51,180 nucleotides of DNA from JANOAR01 sp031411235 (GCA_031411235.1 JANOAR010000078.1:1-51180); one strand, 5' to 3'. Positions 7,973-17,438 are shown, counted from the stretch's first letter. The notes: generated by a model from the sequence alone, not told the origin. Program-made: numbers and translations.

Positions 7973-9685
7973 TTAGAACCCGAATCCACCGGGGTCGCTA
8001 AAGGGATCGCGTTCCCTTTCCAAGACAAAGGCAGGAGCCTCATGCACCCAGGCGAGCTTGAAAAACTCGCCATCATGCAGCACTTCAGCATCATCGGGTA
8101 TCGAGGCTCCCATCATGCCTCCGGGGCCGCCACGCCCGCCTGGGCCGGAGCGGTTGCCACCGGGCAACGGCATGGCAAAGGGCGGCCCATTGCCAGACGC
8201 CTCGCGTCCTGGACGACGCAGCTCAGGGCCACGCGCTGAGCCAGCGGCGGGCGGGCCACCGAAGCCAAACAGGCCCGTGAAAAAACTCAGTGGGCCACCT
8301 CGTCCACCGCCATCGCCTGGCCCGAAGGGCTGGTTCATGCCACGCTTTTCTTCGATGAACCAGACGTGTTTATACTTCGTCCAGTCATCAGAACTGAGAG
8401 CCTGTGCCTGAGCGATGTGCGTGTGCAACGTCCACGCCGTCCACCATTCCAAGCCATGGCGAGCGACGACCAAGGTGTGGACGGGATCTTCGACGCTGCT
8501 GGCGAGTTGCTGCAACTCTGCCTGGGCTTGCTCTGAAATATTGAGCCGTGGGCTACCTGAAAGTTTCTCAATGGAAGGCAATATCGCGATGGCAAGAATC
8601 ACGCCGCCAACGAGGCCACGAACCCAGCGCTGCGGGATTTGCAAGAGGGCAAAGAGCAGGCAAAGCAGCGCCAGGGGCGTGGCATTTAACTGGAAGCGCA
8701 TCAGCTTATCGCCCTGCACCCAGGGGCCCGTGAGCGCGAGCACGGTGACGGCTGCGCCCGTGATGATAGCGAGGTTGGGCAGGCCGATGCTGCGGCGTTT
8801 CCACCACACGAGCGTGAGCGCTGGGAGCACGGCGAGGGCAAAGGCGAGCGTGGGGGCATAACGCATCCAGCCTGTGCCATTCATGCCCGGAGGCCCCATC
8901 ATGGGACCTCCGCGTCCCATGGGCCCACTGCCCACACTGAGGTAGTTACTAGGCTCCGAGAAGGCGTGAATGAGCTTCTGGATGCGCGAAGGATCAAACT
9001 TCCAAAACACCAAGCTCGCGGCGATGATGACCACAGGCGCGGCGAAGAGGGCGAGCTTGGCGACCCGCATCATGCCCTCACGACCTTGTGCAACGGCCAG
9101 TGCGAGGAGTGTGGAGGCCGCAAAAATGAGTGTCGCGCCGAACACCCCGATATGGGTGATGCCGAGCAAACCCAACAAGAGCACCGCGACGAGCAGGCGC
9201 TGCGGCGTGTGCTCCGCCACCCAGCGATGCAAGGCCCAAGCCAGCGTGCAGAGCAGGGCAAGCCCCAGCGAGTTTTTTTCAAAATCTCCCACCATCGACA
9301 ACGCCGGTGCCCCTGCGGGAACCAACACGGCAGCGAGCGCGATGAGGATGTAGTCGAGTTTGTCGCCCTTGGCCCAGGCTATGCCGAGCAACATCACTGG
9401 GATGATCGCAAGAGCTGGCAGCACCGAGTCGGCGAGCTTCACTGCGAGCATCACGGATTCATTCACGTTCAGCGGCGAGCACCAGCCGATCACGGTCGCT
9501 AGGCAAGCGTGCAGGGCAAAGGTCAGTGGCAGATCGGGGATGGCGAGGGAGAATTTTTCGATCAAAGAACGCGCCTGCACCAAATAGTAGCCACCATTCA
9601 TACCAGGCACCAGTGAGGTGGAAAAATGCAGCCAAGCACGCGCTGCAACGGCCAATAAAATGGAAGCGAGAGTGAGGTAACGCAT
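7973..9685 (-). CDS. Large polytopic membrane protein with Gly/Pro-rich loops
   Basis: A 570-residue integral membrane protein that I cannot assign to a named family. The first 380 residues hold roughly ten hydrophobic segments, with an early SLVPGMNGGYYLVQARSLIE loop that resembles the first periplasmic loop of GT-C glycosyltransferases and oligosaccharyltransferases. The C-terminal 200 residues are soluble and contain long low-complexity Gly/Pro/Arg runs (for example GNRSGPGGRGGPGGMMG), and a shorter one (GPMGRGGPMMGPPGMNG) interrupts the membrane domain. The chosen ATG is at 9685, the third codon of the open frame. A GT-C-type glycosyltransferase role is plausible given its topology but unproven. 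Confidence 0.8.
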   Translation of the reverse strand: MRYLTLASILLAVAARAWLHFSTSLVPGMNGGYYLVQARSLIEKFSLAIPDLPLTFALHACLATVIGWCSPLNVNESVMLAVKLADSVLPALAIIPVMLLGIAWAKGDKLDYILIALAAVLVPAGAPALSMVGDFEKNSLGLALLCTLAWALHRWVAEHTPQRLLVAVLLLGLLGITHIGVFGATLIFAASTLLALAVAQGREGMMRVAKLALFAAPVVIIAASLVFWKFDPSRIQKLIHAFSEPSNYLSVGSGPMGRGGPMMGPPGMNGTGWMRYAPTLAFALAVLPALTLVWWKRRSIGLPNLAIITGAAVTVLALTGPWVQGDKLMRFQLNATPLALLCLLFALLQIPQRWVRGLVGGVILAIAILPSIEKLSGSPRLNISEQAQAELQQLASSVEDPVHTLVVARHGLEWWTAWTLHTHIAQAQALSSDDWTKYKHVWFIEEKRGMNQPFGPGDGGGRGGPLSFFTGLFGFGGPPAAGSARGPELRRPGREASGNGPPFAMPLPGGNRSGPGGRGGPGGMMGASIPDDAEVLHDGEFFKLAWVHEAPAFVLERERDPFSDPGGFGF

Positions 9686-9772
9686 GAGCAATCAATTCTA
9701 GTTTGAGTTGGGCGTTGAAACTAGGCTCAGCGGTTGGAGTTGCCCTAAAGTATGAAAAGGCGGAACGCCGCT

Positions 9773-12220
9773 TCATTCATAACTCAGCGTCACGGTCGCC
9801 GTGCAATCCTTATCCGCCAAGGCACGCACCCAATACGCGGCGAAGCCTTCGGGGAAGGCCACGTCGGCACCTTTGCCATCGGCCACATCGAAGGATTGCC
9901 AAGTCTTCCACAAGCCGGTGCCGCTGATGTCCACTTCAATGGTGATGGTGGTGCTCTCGGCACCCGTCTGCTGGGCGTGCAGGCACTTCTTATCATAGCC
10001 GGTCATCAGATAAGGATCGGAGGGGACACCCGCTTTCACAGGCGTGGCAGACCAGGGGCCACCGTGGCCGCGTGGCTTGCCGAGCTGCCAGAGATCATCG
10101 ACAGCACCGACCCAGAGCGCGGCCTTGCCATCATCGCTGCGGATGATGTGCTCGCCTTTAGCGTCGTCGTTCACGCCACTGAGCACGAGCAGCCCGCGGT
10201 AGGAGCAGTAGTCCTTCAGGCGCAGGTTGTGCGAGGCGATGGGCCGGGCCTTGGCCATACCGCCAGCGTTGTTGGCGGGCAGTTCGTAGAGAGTGCCGTG
10301 GGCGTTAAAAAGGTCGCGCTCGGTGCAGACTTCGCGGTCGATACGCTCGGGGCCGAGCGGGCCTGCGTGGTCGTAGGCGTCATCACCTTTCGGCAACCGC
10401 CAGCGTTTCCCCTTGTCGTCGATGTAGAGAACCGAAGCGGCATCCGTGGTGAGGACATTCGTGGGGATAGCGGTCTTCGCAGCGACGTAGGCCTCGGCCT
10501 TGGCATCGTCCACGCGCTTTAGCTTCAGCTCGGCATCCAGCTCGTAGTAGCCCGTGTGCTTCACTTTGCCATCAGCGGCTTGTGATGCGGCGAAGGAGAG
10601 CGTGCGCTTGTTCTCACCACGAGCGCGGATGAGACCGCAGGAGACATCTTTGGCAGAAGTCGTGGTGGCGAGTCCGGCGAAGATCGCAGCGCTGTCTTTG
10701 CCGCGCTTGTCCTCGGCATTGTACCCAAAAAAAACCGTGGCATGATCGCAGTCTGCGCTGGTCTTCACCCGCACCCAGGCTGCGGTTTCATCCGGCGCGA
10801 AACTAACCCACAATGCGCCCTTGGCGGGCACACTGACCGTGCGCAGCGAGGCCCATTGGCCATCGCCTTTGCGATCCACCTCGAAGGTGAAACCCACAGC
10901 CTCGGCATTGCCATGCGCGAGTTGCACCCCGCGCCGTGCGAAGCCGCTGAAGAGCATCGCATCCGATATCGCGCCTGCCTTCACGGACTCATTGAGCCAC
11001 ACCGCGCCACGACCTATCTGCGGGCCAAAGCTATCGAGTTGCGCGGGGTCGAGGAACCATAGATTCGACTGCGATTGCCCAGGGCCGGCAATGTTGCCTT
11101 TGGCCTTGGATTTATTGAGGAACTCACTCTTCGCCGTGTCATCGCAGCCCAGCACGATGCGATCCTGCCAGCGACAGAAGTCACCCACGACTTTGAGGTA
11201 ACTCGAGCGTGGCGTGATGCCTGCGGAGTGCGTGGCATCGAAGGTCTTGGGGAAGCTCCAGAACATGCCATGCATGGTCATCAGCATCGGCCCGTCACCG
11301 ATCTCGCGGATGCGCGGCCACTCGGTGTTCCAGCCATGCGCGCCGTCGTAGCAGTGGCTTGTTTTGGGCAGGCGATAGGTATGCCATTGGCCATGATCGA
11401 GCACTTGAAGGATGAGGGATTTATCATCCCAGCCGATGCTCCACACCGGATCGGTGTCGGGATGTTCACTGCCATAGATACCGCCGGGGCCAGTGACTTC
11501 GGTGAACTGATTGCGCCGCACGATACTCCACGCATCGGCCTTGCCATCCCACTCGGCGAGGATGCCGCTGGGCACCGTGGGATCGCTGAGCGCCTCCTTC
11601 GCATGGTCGCCGTTGTTGGCATAGATCACCCTCCCTTGCCCCATATAGAAGCCTTTGCCGTGGTAGCCGGGCAGGTCGGCGTGGCGACCTTCCTTCACCT
11701 GCTCATCGGCCCACAGCGTGGTCGGCGCGAGCGTGTGGACATCCACCTCATAGATGCCCTCCTCCATCGTCGCGTAGTAAACCTTGTTCGCCGGATCGGT
11801 AAGATGCCGAGCCGTGCCCGTGTGCCTGCCAAACATTTGCGTGGGCGGCATCACCCGCACCGCACGTTGCGCGTCGATGGCATACGGCCCGATGAAAAGC
11901 TGCTGCGACTCGCGATGGATGAGACGGTTCGCCGGAGTGCCGCCCACGCTCTCGGGCCGCACCGTGGCGAGTAGATCAGGCGTGATCTCATAGAGCTTAT
12001 CGCTCGACCCCTTCGGCATGTGTGGCGCATACGTGATAACCCACAGCCTGTCCGCCCACGGCACCACCGCGCCCGTACCGCACTCGCCTTCGTTGTTAAA
12101 GTAAGCTAGCGATGGGTAGATGCCCGACACGCTGTGCGGAGCCTGGGCCGAGGATTGCGGGGTGAATGCAGCACTTAGCGCAACAGCAATGAGAGTGAGA
12201 CAATAAGGCGAGTGTGGCAT
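9773..12220 (-). CDS. Large secreted protein of unknown function
   Basis: An 815-residue exported protein. The N-terminus MPHSPYCLTLIAVALSAAFTPQSSAQA is a signal peptide. The body looks beta-propeller-like: repeated WD-type or NHL-type phrases such as LWVITYAPHMPKGSSDKLYE, KVYYATMEEGIYEVDV and LIREIG-type turns, then a beta-sandwich-like portion (GFTFEVDRKGDGQWASLRTV, repeated near the C-terminus as ITIEVDISGTGLWKTWQSFD). The internal repetition of that 'F/I-EVD-x(5-7)-W' sandwich segment around residues 440 and 775 suggests two copies of a carbohydrate-binding-like domain. No catalytic motif is clear. It is transcribed toward the membrane protein at 7973 and may be in the same polysaccharide-handling group. 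Confidence 0.85.
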   Translation of the reverse strand: MPHSPYCLTLIAVALSAAFTPQSSAQAPHSVSGIYPSLAYFNNEGECGTGAVVPWADRLWVITYAPHMPKGSSDKLYEITPDLLATVRPESVGGTPANRLIHRESQQLFIGPYAIDAQRAVRVMPPTQMFGRHTGTARHLTDPANKVYYATMEEGIYEVDVHTLAPTTLWADEQVKEGRHADLPGYHGKGFYMGQGRVIYANNGDHAKEALSDPTVPSGILAEWDGKADAWSIVRRNQFTEVTGPGGIYGSEHPDTDPVWSIGWDDKSLILQVLDHGQWHTYRLPKTSHCYDGAHGWNTEWPRIREIGDGPMLMTMHGMFWSFPKTFDATHSAGITPRSSYLKVVGDFCRWQDRIVLGCDDTAKSEFLNKSKAKGNIAGPGQSQSNLWFLDPAQLDSFGPQIGRGAVWLNESVKAGAISDAMLFSGFARRGVQLAHGNAEAVGFTFEVDRKGDGQWASLRTVSVPAKGALWVSFAPDETAAWVRVKTSADCDHATVFFGYNAEDKRGKDSAAIFAGLATTTSAKDVSCGLIRARGENKRTLSFAASQAADGKVKHTGYYELDAELKLKRVDDAKAEAYVAAKTAIPTNVLTTDAASVLYIDDKGKRWRLPKGDDAYDHAGPLGPERIDREVCTERDLFNAHGTLYELPANNAGGMAKARPIASHNLRLKDYCSYRGLLVLSGVNDDAKGEHIIRSDDGKAALWVGAVDDLWQLGKPRGHGGPWSATPVKAGVPSDPYLMTGYDKKCLHAQQTGAESTTITIEVDISGTGLWKTWQSFDVADGKGADVAFPEGFAAYWVRALADKDCTATVTLSYE

Positions 12221-12254
12221 AGAACAACCTACATGCCATTGTCCCGCCCAACTG

Positions 12255-12296
12255 ACAAGTGACTCATCGCTAGATCACAAGTGAAGCGATTCACTT
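12255..12296. promoter_or_regulatory. Candidate TetR-type operator
   Basis: A perfect inverted repeat AAGTGAA-GCGA-TTCACTT occupies 12279-12296. The octamer ACAAGTGA occurs at 12255-12262 and again at 12277-12284, 22 bp apart, so the site has both dyad and direct-repeat character. It lies 54 bp upstream of the small membrane protein at 12350. A TetR gene sits just beyond that gene, making this the natural operator candidate. A promoter-like TGCTAT lies at 12312-12317. The assignment is inference from position and symmetry. Confidence 0.45.
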
Positions 12297-12349
12297 CCGT
12301 TGTAACATCCCTGCTATGCAGACGTTGTTTGTCACAACCTTAGAACACC

Positions 12350-12787
12350 ATGAACACGATCCCTGACTGCACGACAGACCAGGTGGCCTCGATAGATCAT
12401 GCCACCCGCGCGGACGCTCCTGCCCGCTTTGTGAATCGCAACCTGCATCGCCTCTGGCATCATCGCCGAATGCAGGCAACACTCCTGCGGCCCTTCCGCA
12501 AAGTGCTACGCCCTCTGCTGGTGTGGCTGCGCCAGGAGCACATCCATGTCCAGAGCGGCCAACCCGGCGTACCGCCCATCGGCATCGGCTTGCGGAAAGT
12601 GGGCTGGGAATCCATCGCGTTGGGTATCCTGATAGGCCCACTGGTGTTCGTCATGCTGCTGCCATTGGCACTCATTTTAGTGCCAGTCATCGCCATCATC
12701 GGCGTCACCGCCATCGCGGTGTCAAGCATCCAGACAGACCAGGATGAAAGTGAGCACCACTCACTCCCCTGGCACACGATGCATTGA
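12350..12787 (+). CDS. Small membrane protein next to a TetR regulator
   Basis: A 145-residue protein with a charged, His/Arg-rich N-terminal half and one long hydrophobic C-terminal region (LGILIGPLVFVMLLPLALIL, then VPVIAIIGVTAIAVSS), enough for two close membrane segments. No named family is recognised. It is preceded by a symmetric operator-like site, and its last 27 bases overlap the 3' end of the convergent TetR gene. That layout suggests it is the target of the regulator and perhaps a stress-responsive envelope protein, but this is inference. Confidence 0.7.
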   Translation: MNTIPDCTTDQVASIDHATRADAPARFVNRNLHRLWHHRRMQATLLRPFRKVLRPLLVWLRQEHIHVQSGQPGVPPIGIGLRKVGWESIALGILIGPLVFVMLLPLALILVPVIAIIGVTAIAVSSIQTDQDESEHHSLPWHTMH

Positions 12788-13351
12788 CCCATCAGCCAGC
12801 ATCGTTGTTACCTTTGCAAAGGCGGAGTCGCCCGCCACGCGACTCAGCAGCAGTGCGCCTTGCAGCGTGCTCAGCAACGACTCTGCCATCGTGCCAGCGT
12901 CATGACTTGCCGCGATTTCTTCGCGTTTTTTTGCTTCCACGGTGAACCGCGCAAGCCAGCCCGTCAGATTCTCATGCAGCAGTTTAGTCTCGGCCTGCGC
13001 CGCGTTGGATAACGAAGCATGATCCACACAAGCAATCGCGAGCAGACAGGCCGAGCCCTTGCCAACCACCATCCCAGCGAAGGCCGCGACCACCGCCGCC
13101 ACCCGCCCGCGCCAGTCTTCATGCTCCATCGCGATGGCTCCGAGTTTAGCATTCCAGCGCTCGCGATAGCGATGCAGCACCGCCGCCGCGAGATCGCCCT
13201 TGGTCGGGTAATGATGATGCACGCTGGCCGATGAGATGCCCACCGCCTCGCCCACATCGCGAATGCTGAAGCCATTGTAGCCATGGTTGCGCAGCAAATG
13301 TTCAGCTTCATCAAGGAGTTCGTCGCGGGTGATGTCTCGGCGTTTGGCCAT
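12761..13351 (-). CDS. TetR-family transcriptional regulator
   Basis: A 196-residue TetR/AcrR-type repressor. The N-terminal DNA-binding helix-turn-helix is clear: ITRDELLDEAEHLLRNHGYN, then FSIRDVGEAVGISSASVHHH and YPTKGDLAAAVLHRYRERW, occupying about residues 7-60. The remaining helical domain would bind a small ligand, as in QacR-type regulators. The ATG at 13351 (MAKRRDITRD) is preferred over an upstream codon at 13378. On its own strand a TTGACA box lies about 30 bp before the start codon. Likely targets are its own promoter and the neighbouring membrane protein at 12350. Confidence 0.92.
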   Translation of the reverse strand: MAKRRDITRDELLDEAEHLLRNHGYNGFSIRDVGEAVGISSASVHHHYPTKGDLAAAVLHRYRERWNAKLGAIAMEHEDWRGRVAAVVAAFAGMVVGKGSACLLAIACVDHASLSNAAQAETKLLHENLTGWLARFTVEAKKREEIAASHDAGTMAESLLSTLQGALLLSRVAGDSAFAKVTTMLADGSMHRVPGE

Positions 13352-13487
13352 GCCAGATCGTTTATGATCAATTACCACATGTCAACCAACCGATAGATAG
13401 ACACACGAAAATCATCATTCTCGTCACTTGCCAATTCGCCCACTGTTCGCCAAACTCGCCGCCCGTTCACCACCCAACTCAACTGCC

Positions 13488-16400
13488 ATGTCCAACAAAA
13501 AAGCCCTCGCCGAAGCCCGCAATCCAAAGTCTGCCTTTGGAGCCATCCGCCCGATCAAGAAGATCATGATCGCCAACCGCTCGGAGATCGCCATCCGCGT
13601 GATGCGCGCGGCTACGGAGCTGGGTATCAAGACGGTGGCCATCTATGCCAACGAAGACCGCTTCTGCCCGCATCGCTTCAAAGCCGATGAAGCCTACTTG
13701 CTCGATCAAAGCAAAGGCCCGCTGGGCGCTTACCTGGATGTCGAGGGCATCGTGGCGCTGGCGAAGGAGAAGGGTGTCGATGCTATTCATCCCGGCTATG
13801 GCTTCCTATCGGAGAACCCCGACTTCGCAGCGGCTTGCGAACGCGAGGGCATCATCTTCATCGGGCCAACGCCACAGGTGCTTCACATGATGGGCGACAA
13901 AACCGCTGCTCGTAATGTCGCCTTGAAGCTCAAAGTCCCCACGCTGCAAGGCACCGAAGAAGCCGTGGATAGCCGCAAAGAAGCCATCACCGCAGCAAAA
14001 AAAATCGGCTTCCCGCTCATCATCAAGGCAGCTTTCGGCGGCGGTGGTCGTGGGATGCGTGTCGTCCGCGAGGCCAAGGACATGGAGCAGATGCTTGATG
14101 AAGCGCAGACCGAAGCGAAGCGCGCCTTCGGCAACGGCGCGGTGTTTTTAGAGAAGTTCGTGGGCCGCGCCAAGCACATCGAAGTGCAGATCATCGCCGA
14201 CAAACATGGCAACGTGATGCACCTGCATGAGCGCGATTGCTCGGTGCAACGCCGCCATCAAAAAGTCATCGAACAGGCCCCCAGCTATGGCATTGACCAG
14301 AAGGTCATCGACGGCCTCTGCACCTCGGCTGTGGCCCTTGCCAAAGAGGTCGGCTACACCCACGCAGGCACGGTCGAATACCTCGTCGATGTGGAGACCG
14401 GTGAGTGGTTCTTCATCGAGATGAACCCTCGTATCCAAGTCGAGCACACCGTTACCGAAGAGATCACCAGCATCGACATCGTACGCTCGCAGATCCTTAT
14501 CGCGCAAGGCTATCAGCTCCACGAAGAGCCGCTCGGATTGCCCGCACAGGACAAGGTGGAGAAGAGCGGCTTCGCCATCCAGTGCCGCGTCACCACCGAA
14601 GACCCCGAGAACGGTTTCACGCCCGACTTCGGCAAAATTTTAACTTACCGCAGCGCGGGCGGATTCGGCATCCGACTCGATGGCGCACTCGGTGTTAATG
14701 GCGCGGTGATCACGCCTTATTATGACTCGATGCTGGTCAAAGTAACAGCCTATGCTCGCACTTATAACCAAGCGCTCGACCGCATGGATCGTGCATTGCG
14801 CGAGTTCCGCATTCGTGGTGTTAAAACCAACATCCCCTTCCTGGAAAACGTTATCTCCGACCCCACCTTCCGCGCCGGAGCCGCGACCACGCGCTTTATT
14901 GATACCAACCCGCATCTCTTCCAATTCGAGAAGCGCAAAGACCGCGCGACGAAGCTGCTAGGCTACCTCGCTGAAGTCACCGTCAACGGCAATCCCAACA
15001 GCAAAGGCACCAAGCGCGAGAACATCACCATCCCCACCGTGCCCATGCCGAAGTGGGATCACAAAGCCATGCCCGCGCACGGCACGAAGCAACTGCTCAC
15101 CGACCTCGGCCCCGAAAAATTTGCCGAGTGGGTGGGCAAACAAAAGCGCCTGCTGCTCACCGACACCACCATGCGCGACGCGCATCAGTCGCTGCTCGCC
15201 ACTCGCGTGCGCAGCTACGACATGCTCGCCGTGGCCGATGCTGTGGCACGCCGCGCACCGCAGCTTTTCAGCTTGGAAATGTGGGGCGGCGCGACCTTCG
15301 ATACCGCTATGCGCTTCCTCCGCGAAGACCCGTGGGAACGTTTGCGCAACCTCCGCGAGAAGGTGCCGAACATCTGCTTCCAGATGCTCTTCCGGGGCAG
15401 CAATGCCGTGGGTTACACCAACTACCCGGACAACGTGGTGCGCGGCTTCATCAAGCACGCGGCAGAGAACGGCATGGACATCTTCCGCATCTTTGACTCG
15501 CTCAACTACTTGCCCAATCTTACCGAGGCGATGCAGGCTGTGCGCGAAGAAACTCGCAGCATTTGCGAAGGCACGCTCTGTTACACGGGCAACATTCTTG
15601 ACCCCAAACGCGATAAGTACGACTTACAATATTACGTCGGTCTCGCCAAGGAATTGGTCAAGATGGGCGCGCACATGCTGTGCATCAAAGACATGGCTGG
15701 CCTCTGCCGTCCGTTCGCCGCGAAGAAGCTCGTCAAGGCGCTCAAAGAAGAAGTCGGCATCCCCATCCACTTCCACACCCACGACACCAGCGGCCTCAAT
15801 GCCAGCAGCATCCTCATGGCCGCAGAAGCGGGCGTAGATGTTTGCGATGCCGCACTCTCAAGCCTCAGCGGTTGCACCAGTCAGCCCAACTTGAACAGCA
15901 TCGTCGCCGCCTTGCAGCACACCCCACGCGACACCGGCTTGAACAGCGATGCCTTGCAGGAATTCAGCGACTACTGGGCTGCCGTGCGTCAGTTCTACAA
16001 GCCCTTCGACACCGCCGAGCCTTACGGCACCGCCGAGGTCTATCTCCACGAGATGCCCGGCGGCCAGTACACCAATCTCAAAGAGCAAGCCGAGAGCATG
16101 GGCATCGGCCACCGCTGGCCCGAGATCGCGAGAATGTATGCCGAGGTGAACTTACTTTTTGGCGACATCGTGAAGGTTACACCAAGCAGCAAAGTCGTCG
16201 GCGACATGTGCATGTTCATGATCACGCGCGGCGTCAAACCCGGCGACGCCCGCAGTTATCTCGACAGCCTGCCCAGCGGCACCAGCTTCCCCGAAAGCGT
16301 CATCGACATGCTGCAAGGTGGACTCGGCCAACCCATGGGCGGCTGGCCTGCCGATGTGCAAAAGATCATCCTCGGCAAAAAGAAGCCCTTCACCAATCGC

Positions 16401-17012
16401 CCCGGCGAACGTGCCGAGAAGGTCGATCTGGAGAAGACTCGCGCCGAAGTCGCCAAGGTCGTCGGCACCAAAGAAGCCACCACAGACGACCTTTACAGCC
16501 ACCTCATGTACCCGCAGGTCTTCGCTGACTTCGTGAAGTTCCGCAAAGCCAACAGCGACGTCAGCGTCATCCCCACACCCGCCTATTTTTACGGGCTCCA
16601 GGACAAGGAAGAAATCACCGTCGCGCTGGAAGAAGGCAAGACGCTCTTCGCGAGATTGCTCAACATCACCGACGCCGATCCGAATGGCCAGCGCACCGCC
16701 ATTTTTGAGTTGAACGGCTACCCAAGGCACGTCCAAGTAACCGACAAGAGCGTGACTAAAACCACCGTCACCAAACTCAAAGCCGACCCCGCCGATGCCA
16801 CGCAAATCGGAGCCCCCATGCCCGGCATGGTCGCCAGCATCGCGGTGACCGTAGGCCACAAGGTGAAGGAAGGCGACGCGTTGCTCACGCTAGAAGCGAT
16901 GAAGATGTTCACCACCGTCACCGCCCCCTGCGATGGCACGGTGCAAGAGATTTTATGTGCGGTAGGCAACACGGTTGAGAGCAAGGATTTGATGGTGCGG
17001 ATGGGGAAGTGA
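13488..17012 (+). CDS. pyc: Pyruvate carboxylase
   Basis: A full-length single-chain pyruvate carboxylase of 1174 residues, which makes oxaloacetate from pyruvate, bicarbonate and ATP to refill the TCA cycle. Order of domains: biotin carboxylase from about residue 25 (IKKIMIANRSEIAIRVMRAA) with the ATP-grasp loop KAAFGGGGRGMRVV and HERDCSVQRRHQKVIEQAP; carboxyltransferase DRE-TIM barrel beginning LLLTDTTMRDAHQSLLATRV with FQMLFRGSNAVGYTNYPDNV; the PYC/OADA linker domain; and a C-terminal biotinyl domain with EAMKM, biotin-accepting Lys1139. The start at 13488 is chosen because the earlier 20 codons are promoter-like. A stretch of about 100 bp of its 3' half (16389-16490) recurs at 23148-23250. 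Confidence 0.97.
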   Translation: MSNKKALAEARNPKSAFGAIRPIKKIMIANRSEIAIRVMRAATELGIKTVAIYANEDRFCPHRFKADEAYLLDQSKGPLGAYLDVEGIVALAKEKGVDAIHPGYGFLSENPDFAAACEREGIIFIGPTPQVLHMMGDKTAARNVALKLKVPTLQGTEEAVDSRKEAITAAKKIGFPLIIKAAFGGGGRGMRVVREAKDMEQMLDEAQTEAKRAFGNGAVFLEKFVGRAKHIEVQIIADKHGNVMHLHERDCSVQRRHQKVIEQAPSYGIDQKVIDGLCTSAVALAKEVGYTHAGTVEYLVDVETGEWFFIEMNPRIQVEHTVTEEITSIDIVRSQILIAQGYQLHEEPLGLPAQDKVEKSGFAIQCRVTTEDPENGFTPDFGKILTYRSAGGFGIRLDGALGVNGAVITPYYDSMLVKVTAYARTYNQALDRMDRALREFRIRGVKTNIPFLENVISDPTFRAGAATTRFIDTNPHLFQFEKRKDRATKLLGYLAEVTVNGNPNSKGTKRENITIPTVPMPKWDHKAMPAHGTKQLLTDLGPEKFAEWVGKQKRLLLTDTTMRDAHQSLLATRVRSYDMLAVADAVARRAPQLFSLEMWGGATFDTAMRFLREDPWERLRNLREKVPNICFQMLFRGSNAVGYTNYPDNVVRGFIKHAAENGMDIFRIFDSLNYLPNLTEAMQAVREETRSICEGTLCYTGNILDPKRDKYDLQYYVGLAKELVKMGAHMLCIKDMAGLCRPFAAKKLVKALKEEVGIPIHFHTHDTSGLNASSILMAAEAGVDVCDAALSSLSGCTSQPNLNSIVAALQHTPRDTGLNSDALQEFSDYWAAVRQFYKPFDTAEPYGTAEVYLHEMPGGQYTNLKEQAESMGIGHRWPEIARMYAEVNLLFGDIVKVTPSSKVVGDMCMFMITRGVKPGDARSYLDSLPSGTSFPESVIDMLQGGLGQPMGGWPADVQKIILGKKKPFTNRPGERAEKVDLEKTRAEVAKVVGTKEATTDDLYSHLMYPQVFADFVKFRKANSDVSVIPTPAYFYGLQDKEEITVALEEGKTLFARLLNITDADPNGQRTAIFELNGYPRHVQVTDKSVTKTTVTKLKADPADATQIGAPMPGMVASIAVTVGHKVKEGDALLTLEAMKMFTTVTAPCDGTVQEILCAVGNTVESKDLMVRMGK

Positions 17013-17046
17013 GTGGGATGTAGAACGACCATCCTGTTCGTTATCA

Positions 17047-17075
17047 GGTAGAGTGACCGTCTCGGTCGCTCTACC
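17047..17075. repeat. Palindromic element downstream of pyc
   Basis: A 13-bp stem (GGTAGAGTGACCG with CGGTCGCTCTACC, one G-T pair) closes on a 3-base loop. No T-tract follows, so it is not a standard intrinsic terminator. The flank 17031-17044 looks like a decayed second copy (AACGA...TCGTT). The element shares its GTAGAG-GA...TCTACC outline with the palindrome at 35517-35544, so both may belong to one dispersed REP-like family. Confidence 0.6.
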
Positions 17076-17119
17076 ACAGCGCAAGGGTGCGAGCCACGAG
17101 TGCTCACCATCGGCAGCAG

Positions 17120-17135
17120 GCTTGATTAATCCAAG
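17120..17135. promoter_or_regulatory. Possible operator of the 17157 toxin-antitoxin pair
   Basis: GCTTGATTAATCCAAG is a near-palindrome (CTTG...CAAG around TTAA) placed 22 bp before the antitoxin start. Toxin-antitoxin operons are usually self-regulated from such a site, so it is a reasonable operator candidate. The support is symmetry and position only. Ten of its bases (GCTTGATTAA) also occur near 28325 and, inverted, near 31560. Confidence 0.25.
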
Positions 17136-17156
17136 TCCACATCGTAGTCTCGTACC

Positions 17157-17438
17157 ATGACCAGCGCAGCCTACCTCACGGACATCCCTGAAGACCTCGC
17201 CGCCGAAGCAGCGCAGGTGCCAGGTTTATCCAAGCGCCTTGCCAGCTTTCTCCGTGCTGAGGTCTCGCAGCATCGTCGTCGGCAGAGCCACTACAGTCTG
17301 CAAACCACTCAGCTCGCCGCCCAGGCAGAGCAACACGCAGCTCAGCTCATCGCTACGGGCACCTCGCCCGCACAGGCCAGGGCAGAATTCGCCCGACAAT
17401 ATGCAGAACTCATGAAAGACCTCGCTCCCGCGCCATGA
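17157..17438 (+). CDS. Putative antitoxin of a PIN-toxin pair
   Basis: A 93-residue mostly helical protein, MTSAAYLTDIPEDLAAEAAQ onward, rich in Ala and Gln. I do not recognise a named DNA-binding fold; an N-terminal helical region (GLSKRLASFLRAEVSQH) could bind operator DNA. Its last codon overlaps the start of a PIN-domain gene by four bases (ATGA at 17435-17438), the classic antitoxin-toxin arrangement, which is the main basis for the call. The partner toxin is interrupted, so this antitoxin may be a leftover without a target. Confidence 0.6.
   Translation: MTSAAYLTDIPEDLAAEAAQVPGLSKRLASFLRAEVSQHRRRQSHYSLQTTQLAAQAEQHAAQLIATGTSPAQARAEFARQYAELMKDLAPAP

Noticed and set aside
9752..11974. Open frames of 256 and 299 residues on the plus strand
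   Set aside because: They are antisense to the 815-residue secreted protein and show no motifs, signal peptide or homology.
17047..17075. Intrinsic terminator for pyc
   Set aside because: The stem is strong but no T-tract follows, and a related palindrome occurs elsewhere; a repeat element is a better reading.
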